Both the position numbers and the translations under genes were made by a program. From contig BJKQ01000004.1 in NCBI GenBank assembly GCA_006538405.1, positions 1,736,001-1,800,000 of the forward strand: a DNA stretch of 64,000 nt, given 5' to 3'. Source of the DNA: Hansfordia pulvinata (Eukaryota > Ascomycota > Sordariomycetes > Xylariales). Below are positions 20,715 through 32,854 of this stretch, one piece after another (position 1 is the first letter of the stretch; each line of letters begins with the position of its first letter). The notes beneath the pieces were generated by a model. That model made no database searches and was not told the DNA's origin. It saw only the letters and a program-made list of their open reading frames with translations.

Positions 20715-22490
20715 CGTTGTCTTTCCACGTCTCTATGTGTATCTTCGGCTTCGTCTTCCCCCCGCCTGGTGCTGCCTGGTGGTTCGCGACGTACCGGGAA
20801 GTGCGGGCACCTGCGAGCACACCCAGACTTTCCTGACTCACAAGTTGGAGTCTGTTTGGGACCGGAGAAGTGGGATGACTGAGCACACCACTCTAGGCAG
20901 CTCGTGGTAGCTGCCGTGCGCCCATCTTCTGGGTCTGTCTCTCTGTCTGCGCCGAGGAGGGTAGGCAGGCGGGCAGAGAGACATTGGTCTCAAAGGATCG
21001 GGAGCCTAAAAAAGTCGTTCGAGACGAAGAGAGGGTGAGAGGGGGGCGCGCCCCCAATGAAGCCATTCTCGATGCTACCGAAGCGGCAGCTCGCATATCT
21101 ACTAGGTAAGCAGGCGGGTAAGCCCAGGTCGCTGGTGCGTACGGCCGAGAGACCACCCACCATCGTGGCTCCGGCGGTGGTTCAAGCCCCGAGTCTAACT
21201 TAGCAGCCTTGTATCTGTATCTACCACCTCCCGTCGTTACTCACTAGCCTTGCAGTGTCTGGTGACACAGGACTGGTCGGCGCTACGGGGGGGCGGCTGG
21301 CGATGATGATGACGACGACGACGGCGGTGGGTGCATCTGACCGATTTCATGACATCCGCTGGAGCCGGTCGTACACGTACCTCCGCGTGGCCGTATTGTT
21401 CTGTGTGTTTCCGTTGGGTGCGGGCAGCTCGTCAAGGCCACCGGCAAGCATGTGGACAACCACCCACCCGCCTCCCCCATTTGCACGCACTCTCCGTCCC
21501 GGCAGAACATAGCCTCGAGGCTGCACAACAGCACACACGCAGGCGGGCAGGCAAACAACAGACGCAACACGTCCGAACATCACCAGCGTAGGCCATTGTC
21601 GCTATCCGAATACCTAACTTCTGGCTTGTTGGCCTCGCGAGGCGCTGGCTGGCCGGTGTCTCTGTCTCGGCCTTATCGTCGGGTCCTCGGGCCATGCAAA
21701 CACGCTAGGCTACCTAACGTACATGCCTACCTTATGTACGGTAGATGGATTGACACACGCACACACGCGCCCGACACCCCTTTGAGATTGAGGTCTCTCC
21801 CACCTATTTTTCTTCCTAGTTAGTGCTGGTAACTACGAGCTGGTACACAAGATTCACTATTACCTAAAAGTAAGATAGGTACTTAAGGTAAGGTAGGTAC
21901 GTACCCAGCATCAGATGCGTTTCCGAGGTCCTGAAACAAGCGCCATCGCTCGCCCGAGTTTACGCGCCTGCCTCCATTACATGTTCGCATGGATGGGATA
22001 TCAGATACCTGGTACATAACTCAGTACGGTACAGGACTGCCAATGGCAAGGTAACTACATGCATGTGGAAGGCAGTACTCGACATCCCCATCGCCGGCGT
22101 GCGGGAGGAATCGACGTCGCGGCGTTCACCATGGCGACATCTCCAGACAGAGAGAGTTTATGTATGTGTGTGTGTGTGCGCGCGCGGATGATGAGAGACG
22201 CCTCGTTTCCTTTGTGTCGCGCCGGCCGTTGATGTGGCGTCCCCCCTTCTCCCCGCTGTATCTCCTCCGCTGTTTCTCTCTCTCTCTCCCCATTCTCTAA
22301 TGTGGCGAGCAAACCGACCTGTCTGTGAATCCCAAAGAGTGGCGCTCTGGGGACGAAGGCGGGCGCTAAAAAGGTGCGAGTGCCGAATTACGGTGAAACA
22401 ATGGGGGGAGGGCGAAAGCCCGCCGCCAACCCGAACCCCGCCGCGCCCCCCCCTTTAGGGAATCAATAGATCGGGCGCAAGTCATTCAAT

Positions 22491-22535
22491 GCATTCATTC
22501 ATTCATTCACTCACTCGATCGTTCGTTCGTTCGGT
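22491..22535. repeat. Compound CATT / CACT / GTTC tetranucleotide array
   Basis: About four CATT units, then CACT units, then four GTTC units, a chain of related tetranucleotides that probably arose by slippage plus point changes. Confidence 0.8.
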
Positions 22536-23574
22536 CATTACATGTAAGCCAAAGCCGTTAGTTAGTACCTGCGTCTGCGTACTCGTAGAACGTGCGCGCA
22601 AGGCAAGCCGTAATAAGCATGCAGGGAGTGTGAGGCTGCTGGTTGTCGCGTGACGACACTGATGGTGGTGGTAGGGAATGAAATGGGACGAGGAGGATAG
22701 AGGAACACTCTTTTATTTTTAATTCTTCTTGAGCGAGGCTGCTGCCTTTCTGAACCGGATAGTCAAAAAACGTCCAACCGATCGCTGTGGCCCCCGGCCA
22801 CCCACCGGGGCCTGCTCTTCTTTGCCTGCTTTTCTGCCTTGTCTCTCGTATCGTATCATACAGGGGGAGGAAAAGGTCCGCAGGTAGAAAAAAAGAACGA
22901 AGAGTAGAAAAAAAAATCAATAATCAAGACCGCGCCGGGGGCTCCCTTCTGTCTGTCCCAGCAGTATAGTAGGAGCACGCTGGCGGCATCAGGTGGGATA
23001 TCAAATGTTGAGCATGGGGAGGGCCAAAAGAAAAAATCGGAAAAAAATCGAACCTGCCCGCCGTCCGTGTGAAGCCATCCCGTCCTCCCCCGACGCCTCC
23101 TTTTTTTCTCCGACGCCGTGCGAGTTTGTGTGTGTGTCCTTCCCAGATTTGTGTGGTAGCAGCGGCGGTGGTGGAGAAGGCAGCAGACAGCCTCCTTTCG
23201 CCGCGGAAATTTAATTTAGAGAGAAAAATTACCACCACGCAGGACAGGAAGGGTAGAAGGACAAAGTAGTGTGATGGGAGGAGATAAAAAGAGGAAAATG
23301 GGGAGGAAAGCAAAGCCGGGGAAAAAAAAGATCAAGACATGCGGAAACGACAAAAGTGGCAATGAATAGGAGCCGGCCACCCACCCAGAAAAAAAGAGGA
23401 ACAACCTATGGGAAATGAAAGAGAGAGAGAAAATAGAAATGGCATCCATTCCCTCCTCTTCAGTAAGAACAAGAAGGGTTATGGGGATCCTCGAGATCGC
23501 AATTAAGGGTGGTACAATTTGAGAGGGTCATCGTATTCGTTTGCTTGTTTGTATCATTGGAACCACAAAAAACA

Positions 23575-25034
23575 TCAGGCGGCGAAAGCGTCAACCTCCT
23601 GCTTGAGAGCGGCCTTGCCTGCGGCGGCGGCGGCGGAGGCGGAGGCGGCGTTCTTCTTGGCGGTCTGGGCCCTCTGCTTGGTCATGCGTATCTCGTCGGC
23701 GTAGACGCTGACGGCGGCCGGGTCGAACCTCGTCCGGCTGCTCTGGCTGCCCTCGGACGTGTGCAGGCGCAGGTGCTGGCGGTAGTTGTCGCGGCGGTTG
23801 AACTTTTTCTGGCAGAACTGGCACACGACGTTGTTGGACGGGTTGTTGGAGTGGGTTCTGTTTCAACGTACACTGTCAGTTCTCGGCTTCTTCTCTCTGG
23901 GTGTGTGTGTGTGTCTTGGAACTTACGTCGACTGGTGCCTCTTGAGGTGCTCGAGGCGCTTGTAGGGCTTGAGCGAGACGCACTTGTGGTGCGGGCACTT
24001 GTAGCGGCCGGACTCGACGGTCGTGAAATGCTCGTCCGCGAACGGGCCGCCGGCGACGAGGCCGCCCGGGTTCACGAACCCGCCGCCGCCTATCCGGCCG
24101 CTGAGCCCGCGCTTGTGCCGCCGGCCCACCTGGTGCAGCCTCGCCATGTTCTGCTGGACGCGCTGCAGCTCCGCCGTCCGGGTCTGCACGTCCTCGAAGG
24201 AGATGCCCTTGCGGCCGCAGCTGCTGCTGCCGCCGCCCGGGGTGGAGGCCGCGGAGGAGGAGGAGGGGAACAGGTTGCGGGCGGGCGTGGGGTAGAGGGA
24301 GAAGCCGGTGCCGTCGGCGGTCTGGTGGTGGTGTTGGTGGTGGTCTACGGGGCCGGCGCCGTTGGACCATGACGACATGTCTGCCCCCGCCGAGCTGTTG
24401 CTGCCGAGAGGAATGAAGGGGGAGGCGGCGATGTGGTCGGGGTAGTAGGCGTGGGGCCCGCCAAAGACCTGGGGCTCGGGGGCCCGCCCAGGCTGGAATG
24501 CTGCGGCGGCGCCGCCATGCCGGAGAACATGTCGCTGCTGAAGTCAAAGTGCATGTGGTACGAGGGCCCCGTCGCCCCGTTGGCGGCGGCGGTGGTGCTG
24601 CTGCTGCTGATGGTGCTGCCGCCGCTCGACTTGCGCGGCGGCGTGGGGGACAGGCCGTGGCCGTAGTCGAGCATGGCGGCCGGGTGGACATGGTTGTGGT
24701 GGGGGTGGAACTCGCTCTTGACGTCGGCGGAGGAGGAGAAGAGGGTGGACATGGCGGAGCCTGGCGGCGTCAGCTCGTACGGGGCGATGCCGCCGCCGCC
24801 GTGTTGGGCGCCGTGGTGGTGGTGGTGGTAGGATCCGGACTCGAGCTCCATGGCGGACAGCTGCGGCTTGGGGCTCGACGTCGACGGCCGCGAGGTAGGC
24901 GTGTGAGGGCCGCTGAAGGGGCTCGCGGTCGAGAAGCTCCCGTTGTTGGAGGAGGCGTACGACGAGATGGACGGGCGTCCGCCAAAGTGGTAGTCCGAGT
25001 CCTCAAAGTCCAGCTGGTGGTGGTGATGCTCCAT
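23575..25034 (-). CDS. C2H2 zinc-finger transcription factor, possible conidiation regulator
   Basis: Exons 23927..25034 and 23575..23857. The 69-bp intron (GTAAGT donor, GAAACAG acceptor) joins KRHQST to THSNNPSNN. The expected protein is about 463 residues. The N-terminus is His/Ser/Pro-rich (LDFEDSDYHFGGRPSISSY). Two fingers lie near the C-terminus: one with CPHHKC and a KRLEHLKRH helix, the second canonical CQFC...HLRLH (KKFNRRDNYRQH). The adjacent fingers with EHLKRH and RRDNYRQH helices recall BrlA/FlbC-type conidiation regulators; this is a likeness, not proof. The reading frame changes near the C5 run at 24478-24482: upstream residues read in one frame (DMFSGMAAPP) and downstream in another (EPQVFGGPHAYYPDH), and one missing base explains it. 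The gene sits alone between two deserts of about 9 kb, as expected for a heavily regulated developmental factor. Confidence 0.85.
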
Positions 25035-26451
25035 TGTAATAGCAGATGGGTGAAGCAGGTAGGTTGAAGGTGTTGTGTACGTATGTAGGGCGGAGAGAGA
25101 GAAAGAGAGAGGAGAGGAGACGAGAGAAGGGAGCCCAACAACAACAGAAATAACAGCAACCAAGAAGAAGAGGGCGACTCTTTCCGTCAAACACAAAAAA
25201 CTGAGTGGAGGAACGAGTGGTTGTTTGAGCTTGAGGCAGAGATAGAGGCAGAGAGATAGAGAGATAGAGAGAGAGAGAAAGTCAAGCTATCGCCGTTCGT
25301 CCTTGTCCCTGGCCCTGGCAGTGGTTGTCTGTCGTAGCTGCTGGCTGATAGTGCTGCTTCTGCTTCTGCTTCACTTGGAAGAAGGTAATGAAAGGAAGGG
25401 GTTGAAGGGGGAAGCTTGATTGAATAAAGCACCGGGACCAGGAATGACGGGAATATCTCGTAGTTATACAGGGCTCGGCCAGACGGGGATACCAGGAGCG
25501 GTGCTATCGATGCAGATATCCCTTCAGGACCAGCAAGAGGGGCCGAGGGTCACTAGCACCGGATAGTCGTACCAATATAGGGCCACCGGGGGGGGGTTTC
25601 GGTCTCGGAGGGCAGAGCAAGCAGCAACAGGGCAGGGCAGGGAAGAACAGGGCACCTTAGGCTCAACCGATCGGGGATGGGCCTCTTACAGGAATGCAAG
25701 TCAAGACGCGTGGTGGCTGTCTTTGCCGAACGAGCAGCAGCAGTAGCAGCACCAGCACCAGAGAGTAGCACCAAAGATGGGAAGACAAGGCAAGACAAGG
25801 CAAAGCCGCCATCGAGAGAGAGAGCGAGAGAGAGGGGGTGGGGGTGTGTGTGTAGCCCCCGGCTCCGCAGGGCGGGCTCATCAGTGTCTTCAAGCCACAC
25901 CCACTCTCCACGACCGGACTTTCGTTGGCAGAAACATGGATCTGGTTGACCCAAGACATTACACACCTTCACACCACAAAAGACGGTAGTAGAGCAAGAA
26001 GAATACGTACACTCCCCACCCCGACCCCCCTTCCCACTCACCATCATCCGAGTTGCGTGCGGGTGTGTTCTCTCTCTCTCTCTCTCGGATCGGCTAGTGA
26101 ACAGGTAGGTGTCAAGCCGTGGGATCTTGTGCTCTCTTACCGGTACGGGAGAGTGAATGTACAAGGAACACAGAGAGAGAGAGTGTGTGTGTGTGTATCC
26201 AAGAGAGAGGGCGAGACGGCAAAAGACAGAAAAAGAGAGAGAGATGGAAAGTGAATGTACCACAGAATCGTAGCGACAGCCTGGTGTAGCACCACGGCAG
26301 GATCCGGTAAAGTGGTTCAAGCCAACCCACCCACCCGGCCTAAGGCCAAGCAAGCAAGCAATCAGGCAGACAAGCGTGACAGGGTAGCAGGCAAGCAAAC
26401 AGCCAACAACCTGCATGGTGGCTGTCCTCCCCTCGGCTTTTCCTCCCACTC

Positions 26452-26458
26452 CTGCTGC

Positions 26459-26524
<66 letters not shown>
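26452..26524. repeat. (CTG)n trinucleotide array
   Basis: About 20 uninterrupted CTG units (26464-26524) after a short imperfect lead, followed by CTGCTGCGG copies. It does not lie in a recognised coding exon. Confidence 0.95.
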
Positions 26525-26870
26525 GGAGTGCTGCTGCGGAGTGCTGCTGCGGCTCCTGTTGCTGCAAGGCTGCCAGGAACGGGGGTTGAGCTTCCCATGC
26601 TCTCCTCTTCCCTCCCCTGAAGCGCCATATATAGAACACGAGAAGGAGAGAGAAAGAGATGTGTGAGAGCCGGGTAAAGTTGGCTGACCGGTTGATTCCC
26701 CACATCACTCTGGCTTGTGCTTAGGTGCATTCTGCATGGCGAGGGAGCAATTAGAAGGAGGGTAAAGGAAAAAAAAGAAGAAGAAGAGCGGGACAGCACT
26801 TACGAGGTTACGAATACCCATGACCGTGAACCGTCATCGTCTTTCGTGGTGGTGGTGGTGGTCTTCCCCG

Positions 26871-26910
26871 TGGTCATCGTTGTCGTTGTCGTCGTCGTCG
26901 TCGTCGTGGA
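26871..26910. repeat. GTC/GTT trinucleotide tract
   Basis: Interrupted CGT/TGT units (GTCGTCGTCGTCGTCGTCG), open in several frames, so it inflates short false reading frames. Confidence 0.75.
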
Positions 26911-27299
26911 GACGGACGTAGGAGTACATGAGGGCCACTCACTGAGTGGTCAATTAGCAGCCCGTACATTAGTCACTTTTCTAGGCGCAGGTAGTTTCAA
27001 TATGTGTACGGTAAGGTAGGTACATCTGGATGTAGCTTGGGAGATACCTGCCTACCTGTCTACCTGATTCCATGAGGGTCACTCGCCTTCCAAAGTCAGT
27101 CAGTCATTCATTCAAAAGAAGCAACGGATGGTGCATGAACCTGAACCAGCCAGGTACACACCACTGCTGGTGAGATTCAGGGCGAGACCTCGGGCAGGCG
27201 CTTGTCGGTGCTTGTCTCGCCTGCGTACCTACGAGTATCTACGTACCTATGTATCTTACATAGTATCTACGAGTAGGCAGTTACGCATTTATTGGATGT

Positions 27300-27320
27300 C
27301 TGTCTGTCTGTCTGTCTGTC
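27300..27320. repeat. (TGTC)n microsatellite
   Basis: Five TGTC tetranucleotides in a row. Confidence 0.8.
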
Positions 27321-27664
27321 CTTCCACTACTAATGACAACCTGAAGACGGAAGGGCACACTCTCCCACTGATGACAGTACATACGGTACGAGAAGGAGTG
27401 AACGGTGGCTTCGCTCATCAGTCAGTCGTCAGAGCGAGGGTGGCAAGGCGATCTGGAATGGAATGGCATTCAAGAATTAGCCCCGATAGTCCCGCATCGC
27501 AAAGTGGCCGCCATCTGTCTGCCCTGAGACAGCCTACCTCATCGAGCCATTCGACTGAAGAAATGAGACACTATCTAACTACTTCACTCTCTTGCACACA
27601 CACTACGGCAACTCGAGCATGTCACTCACCCACCCGCTGGCTTTTCTCCCCCTCTTAGCGCCAT

Positions 27665-27735
27665 CTCTCTCACTCTCTCTCACTCTCTCTCTCACACACT
27701 CTCTCTCCTACTCTCCTCTCTCTCTCTCCCCTCCC
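27665..27735. repeat. (CT)n / CTCACT tract
   Basis: About 70 bases of almost pure pyrimidine with repeated CTCTCTCACTCT blocks. Confidence 0.9.
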
Positions 27736-29507
27736 CCACAGCCCAGCGCCCACCTGAGCAATGTACCGCGCCGCTGCCCACTCGGAAAGGAAACCAGAAG
27801 ACGAAAAAAGTAAAAGAAACGGAGAAATCGCTGGGGCCGTGCCCCGGCTCTCGCCCACCTACCGCGGGAACGATGGGTCCGTGCTAGTCAAGGCACTAAA
27901 GGGGGAAACCACCCTACCCGCAACTGCTGCCCCAGTGCCAGCCCGCCCGCGCGCCCTACGAGACGAGAGGCTCTCGATCGGGCTCCGCAGGTCCATTGGT
28001 GAGATCTGGAGCCGTTGCAAGTCGTCGACCCGCGGCGGGCCGTTGAGTTTTGAAAGCCCACCACAGACGTACGTTACATGTACGAGCGAGCGGTACGGGA
28101 CGACAGGTGATGAGCTAACACAACTCGAGTACGAGTTACGTCCACCCACCGTGCCACCCCCAAGCTTGCTCTCTTGCCGTAGTTCTCGGGAAAGAGATGG
28201 GGGCGGAGATTCTCTCCTCTGTCTGTCCTAGTGATGGGCAAGCCTCTCCGCCGCCCCCAAAACGCCAGGGGGTTGGTCAGTTGGGAAGCCTTCTTTCCCC
28301 CCCCCCTCCGCCACTCTCAAACGGAAGAAAGACGAGGGGGTGAGGAGGAGGAGGAGGAGGAGCAGGAGAAAGAGGCGCAAGCTTACCAGTATGATACCCG
28401 GCTTGGCTGTCTTGTTGCATGGGCTAGCAAAGCCATGGCTGGCGCGAGGAGGAGGACGAGTGACCACCGCCGCAAAGACGGACGTCATCGAGCATGTCTG
28501 TCTGGCTGGGCTGGGCTGAGCTTGGGCTTGGGCTTGGGCTGCGCAGTAGTAGAGCGCGAGTAGTAGATGGGCGGGGCATGCCATTCGGCTCGCTCGGCTC
28601 GGCTTGGGATTGGGCTGGAGAGGACAACGAGGGCCCCCTTCAGATCCCTTCAGGTCCCAAGGTCCCGGGGAGGAAGATCGCAATTGCACTCTTTGCCACT
28701 GTCTGGGAACTGGGGTTTGTCTGTCTTATCCATCGCTCTCTCGCCCACTCCCCGAGAAGAAGAGTCGGATGAGCACCGGCCACCGTCTCTGGTCACGACA
28801 TGTCGCACCCTCAGAACACACACACACGCACACACACACAGACACACTCGAGAGAGAAGGAGAGGAGACAGTCTGGGGGCGGCCTATTTCTTGGTCTGGT
28901 TTTCAAAGACGGCATATCCCAACAGAGCACCTTCAAGGCGGAGTAGGGGTGGGTGGGTGATGTTATCAGCCGCCCGGCTTGCGAGTATGGGGGCATGCCA
29001 GGGTCGGTCTTCCTCTCCAGGGCAGAACCCTGCCTGCGGGTGATTGCTGGAATAACCGCCAACCAGACTCGAGCTTCAAGCTGTCCAGAGCTGTCCCGAA
29101 TCAGGAGTCGGCCACAGTGGCATTGTGCCTGATTCGGACAGAGGGAGCCCCTTCCCCCCCCCTCCAGAGCAAGCTCGATAGAGAGGGTGAGTGAGAAGCT
29201 AATGTGGCCCCAGTGGCGTGTTCCCTTCGGCAGACAGACCGGCCCGGTTCGTTCGTGGGCGATCCACCTCGAGCGACGCACCCCACCACGCCCACCTCGA
29301 GTGTCTAATTTGTGACCCACCGGGAGCTCTGATAGTATGGGGGAGCAGAGGGGGGGTAAACGGGGACACGGGGGCAGAAAGAAGAAAAAGCAAGCACAGC
29401 GCAGAAACATGATCTGGCGACATGGGAATCGCTCAAGGGGAACATGGAAATTTGCCAGAAAGACCGTCCGAGGAGGGCAGGGTGCTTTTCAGAGGGGGGC
29501 CCAGGGG

Positions 29508-29610
29508 TAAACACACACACACACACGCACTCTCTCTCTCTCTCTATCTTTCTTTCGCTCTCTCTCTCACACACCCACTTCACTTTCCCACTCTCTCTCT
29601 CTCTTTCTGG
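29508..29610. repeat. Compound AC-TC tract
   Basis: An (AC)n array followed directly by (TC)n blocks interrupted by TTTCTTTCG and ACACACCC. Confidence 0.85.
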
Positions 29611-29832
29611 TGCCTCGCTCCCTCGTTCCCACTTGCCGGGCTGTGTTTCTCTGCCGCCACACACGGCACGGCGGGACCACACCCCGGAACGTGCCTTGCG
29701 TCGTGAAGATTGCAGAATTCCCCAGGCCCGTCCGTCTTCTCTGCTATAGCTTTTTGCGGTCGGACGGGAGCCTGGCAGACAGCATGCAAGGAAGAGACTT
29801 GCGGATCGTGTCAAGAGAGAGTGTGTGTATCT

Positions 29833-29856
29833 AGAGAGAGAGAGAGAGAGAGAGAG
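29833..29856. repeat. (AG)n microsatellite
   Basis: Twelve AG dinucleotides. Confidence 0.95.
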
Positions 29857-30281
29857 GTAGACAGAGACTGAAGAAGCCACCGGTGGGTGCAGTGGCGTCA
29901 GCATTCCAGTCTGCCGCATCCTGCTCCGTCTCTTCCCTGCCTCTCTCTCTATTCGTATGACCCCGGCCGACGAGGGGCTTCTCCCCCCCCCTCTCTTAAA
30001 TGCCTTCCCGCCCCGTTCGTCCCAATGCCGTTGGCTCCGGGTAACTTGTGGGCAGCCCCTGGTTGTTGTTCTTTTTTTTTTTTTTAACTATCTTCCCTCG
30101 GAGGGCCCCAGTGCTCTAACTAACTACTCCGTGGGTGGTTAGTTATAAGCCAGCAGTCGGCCGACTGCCGGGAACTGCATGCGTCCCCAGTACGCCTGGG
30201 CTTGATCGACTCCATAATAATCAATCAACCTCCCGTCCCTGCGCGGGGCAGGGAGATGGACGACGATAGGCTTTACGAGCA

Positions 30282-30306
30282 CTGCTGCTGCTGCTGCTGC
30301 TGCTGC
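30282..30306. repeat. Short (CTG)n array
   Basis: Eight CTG units, non-coding context. Confidence 0.9.
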
Positions 30307-30823
30307 TTGACCCTTGAACCCAGCTGTGTGTGTGCACCCACCTACCTACATATCGTACATAGGCGTTAGCGCCCCTCCCCCGATTCCTCAGTCTCTACGA
30401 CCCGACGCCCCCACCTTGGGGGAAAAAATAAAAGTAATAAAACAAGCCGATCTCTTATTACTTGGTGACAGGCAGCTCTGATGAGATCCCTCGCAAACCT
30501 GGTGACGGCAAATGCAGAGGCAGATGCAAAGGCAAAAGCCAAAAGCAGGGCCGTTCAGCGCAGCGCCAAGGCGCTGCTGCAGGGAAAAACCGCAAAATGC
30601 CCCTAATTTATTTCTCCGGTGCCGGTGTGGGGGGCCGGGCAGAGAGCTATCTACGGGTAATAACCCCTCGTACATGTATGTACGTGTGGGCTTGCTTCGG
30701 TTTGTGCCGCTCACGCTTGCGCAGGAGTGGCCCCAGTACGAGAATTACGCCCCCCAGCTCTGCTCATCTCTCGAGCCACAGCAGCAGCCGCAGCGGCTTT
30801 TTATCTGGGAGAGGGTGGGGGGA

Positions 30824-30828
<5 letters not shown>

Positions 30829-30869
<41 letters not shown>
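30829..30869. repeat. (AG)n microsatellite
   Basis: About 18 AG units with an ATAG start. Confidence 0.95.
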
Positions 30870-30871
<2 letters not shown>

Positions 30872-31694
30872 AGATCCGCTTGGTGCCTGGATGGTTCCTG
30901 GAGCTAGTTAGGTGAGGTAGGTAGGTAGCTCATACGGGTTTACTCGGGTGAAGCATGTCTCAGATCAGGCGATCAGGCGATCAGGGCGCCAGTCCTCTTT
31001 CTGTGGTTTTCCTGGGGACGAAAAAGAAAGGAAGAACGATAAAAAAAAGAGGTCCCGGTGAACAGTCGAGCAACCAGCAAGCAAACAAACAAACAAACAA
31101 GGATACATCCATGCAAGCAAGCAAGCAGGCAAGCAACGGCGGAGGCGGACAGCGGACAAGCGGGACAAGCGGAAAGGCGGACGAGCGGCGGACGGCGGAG
31201 GTGAAGGCGGAGGTTTGGGAACTCCTCTCCTTCTTCTTGCTTGCCATGATCCCTCCTCCTCCTCCTCTTCTCTTCCTCCTACTGTATCCAACAGCAGAGA
31301 ATGCCCCCTTTCGAGATCGGACCACCACACATGGCCCCGCCAAAGGGGGAGGGCAAGGAGATCTGCGTCGGTCTCTGCCCCGTGGGCCCCTCTGCTGGCG
31401 CCAGGGCAAGGGCACTCAACCGGCCGAGACGATGAAATTTCCCTCACAGCCCTTGCGCAGGCGGCCCCTGTCTACAGAGGGTTGGCCATTGATCTGGGGT
31501 CGACTCGCTCCCTCTGTCGTCTCTCCCAATCCGTTGTTTACCTCCAGAGACTGGATTCTGTAGGACATACGATGACTTTGCCTGACCTGACGACTGAAAA
31601 GCAAGTCCACCCGCCCGCCCGTGTTCCTGGCTCGGGCGCGTGGGAAGCGTGCGGCGGGACAGGGAGGTCACCCCCCTTCCACTCTCCATGTTTC

Positions 31695-31696
31695 TG

Positions 31697-31736
<40 letters not shown>

Positions 31737-31738
31737 TT
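31695..31738. repeat. Compound (TC)n(TG)n microsatellite
   Basis: About 12 TC units switch directly to about 9 TG units. Confidence 0.95.
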
Positions 31739-32223
31739 TCCCTCCCTGTGCGCACTTCTTCGGGTCGGTCTCTGACGCTGCAGAAAGGGCACCGGACAGG
31801 GGAGAGCAGCACAGACACGGCACACGCGGCGGCGGTGCGGTGCGTGGCTTTGGGGGCCGTATCCTAATAACCCATGCCGTGTCAACCCCCCTCCCCCTCT
31901 CCTTGGGGCTATTGCGGGTGAACGAGGACCGAATGAGAAGGGGCCCAGAAAGACGCATGGCAGCAAGCCCGGGGACGTAGACAAGGGGGGGGCGAGGAGG
32001 GGTTGGGAGCGTTTTTCTGGCTTGTAGGATGGGATGACATTTCGGCCGCAGCACAGCACAGCACTGCACTGCGCTGCGCAGCGTAGAAAGACGGACAGAC
32101 ACCATCGGGAAGAAAGAGGGCCCCCCCGTCGAGTGTCCTCGAGGCGAGGCGAGGCGAGGCCAGATGGCTATTTTCGGTCATTTAGCCTGATGTGAGCTTC
32201 GGCATGGGCATGGGGCATGAAAA

Positions 32224-32258
32224 TGGCATGGCATGGCATGGCATGGCATGGCATGGCT
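32224..32258. repeat. (GGCAT)n pentanucleotide array
   Basis: Seven nearly perfect GGCAT units. Confidence 0.95.
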
Positions 32259-32582
32259 GGGGAGGGAGGCAGACGGAGAAGCCGTGGTGGTCACTTGCGT
32301 GCATGCATTCCCGTCGTCGCCCAACCCCCCGCTGTCCTCGTTCTCTTCGGCCTGCTGCAAAACCCGCGAGAGGGTGATGATAATAATGAAAAAAAAAAAA
32401 AAAGGAGAGGAACATCGACCGGCTTTTGCACCGGACCTCAAGACTGCACTGCGCCACCAACCCGGACCAGTCTGTTCCCTGGTCCCGGAGAAATGCACAG
32501 AGATGGGAGACAGATAGAGAGAGCGAGGCCACTTGGCTGAAATGGGGCATCAGCATGACTCGAACACGGGCTTTCTTCACTC

Positions 32583-32586
<4 letters not shown>

Positions 32587-32626
<40 letters not shown>
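32587..32626. repeat. (AG)n microsatellite
   Basis: About 20 AG units, one of several on this side of the desert. Confidence 0.95.
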
Positions 32627-32627
<1 letters not shown>

Positions 32628-32807
32628 CGCGCGCTCTCGAAAGAGGGGGGAAAGCAAGGTTTGCGCCTCGAGACGCCATGGCACAGAGACACGCAGACTG
32701 ACGGGATGGATGGAGAGAAAGAGTAGAGAGCCGCGCGTGACTCGAGAGGCCAACACCAACACCGACACCAATGGCAACGGCAACGGCAAGGGGCTGGAAG
32801 GCTGATC

Positions 32808-32854
32808 GGACAGGACAGGACAGGACAGGAAAGGACAGGAAAGGACAGGACAGG
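32808..32854. repeat. (GGACA)n pentanucleotide array
   Basis: About nine GGACA units with GGAAA variants. Confidence 0.9.

Larger units (their letters stand above)
14707..23574. other. Gene desert west of the C2H2 factor
   Basis: Nearly 8.9 kb in which I find no supportable gene on either strand. Open frames are short, lack ATG or are built from simple repeats. It contains a GGCT tetranucleotide array, an AC array, a 24-base G run, T/C-rich tracts, CATT and GTTC tetranucleotides and scattered TACCT/AGGTA motifs. It would include the 3' end of the C2H2 gene and the promoter of the F-box/LRR gene. Non-coding transcripts are possible but cannot be shown. Confidence 0.55.

Noticed and set aside
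21171..21190. GGTTCAAGCCCC as a tRNA T-arm
   Set aside because: The flanking bases do not pair as a T stem and no D-arm or anticodon arm lies at the expected distance upstream.
24345..25196. Start of the C2H2 factor upstream of 25034
   Set aside because: The frame stays open upstream but without ATG; the purine/pyrimidine tract there looks like a leader.
30955..31563. 202-codon + strand frame in the desert
   Set aside because: Built from AAAC, GCAA and GGCGGA simple repeats; no domain-like sequence.
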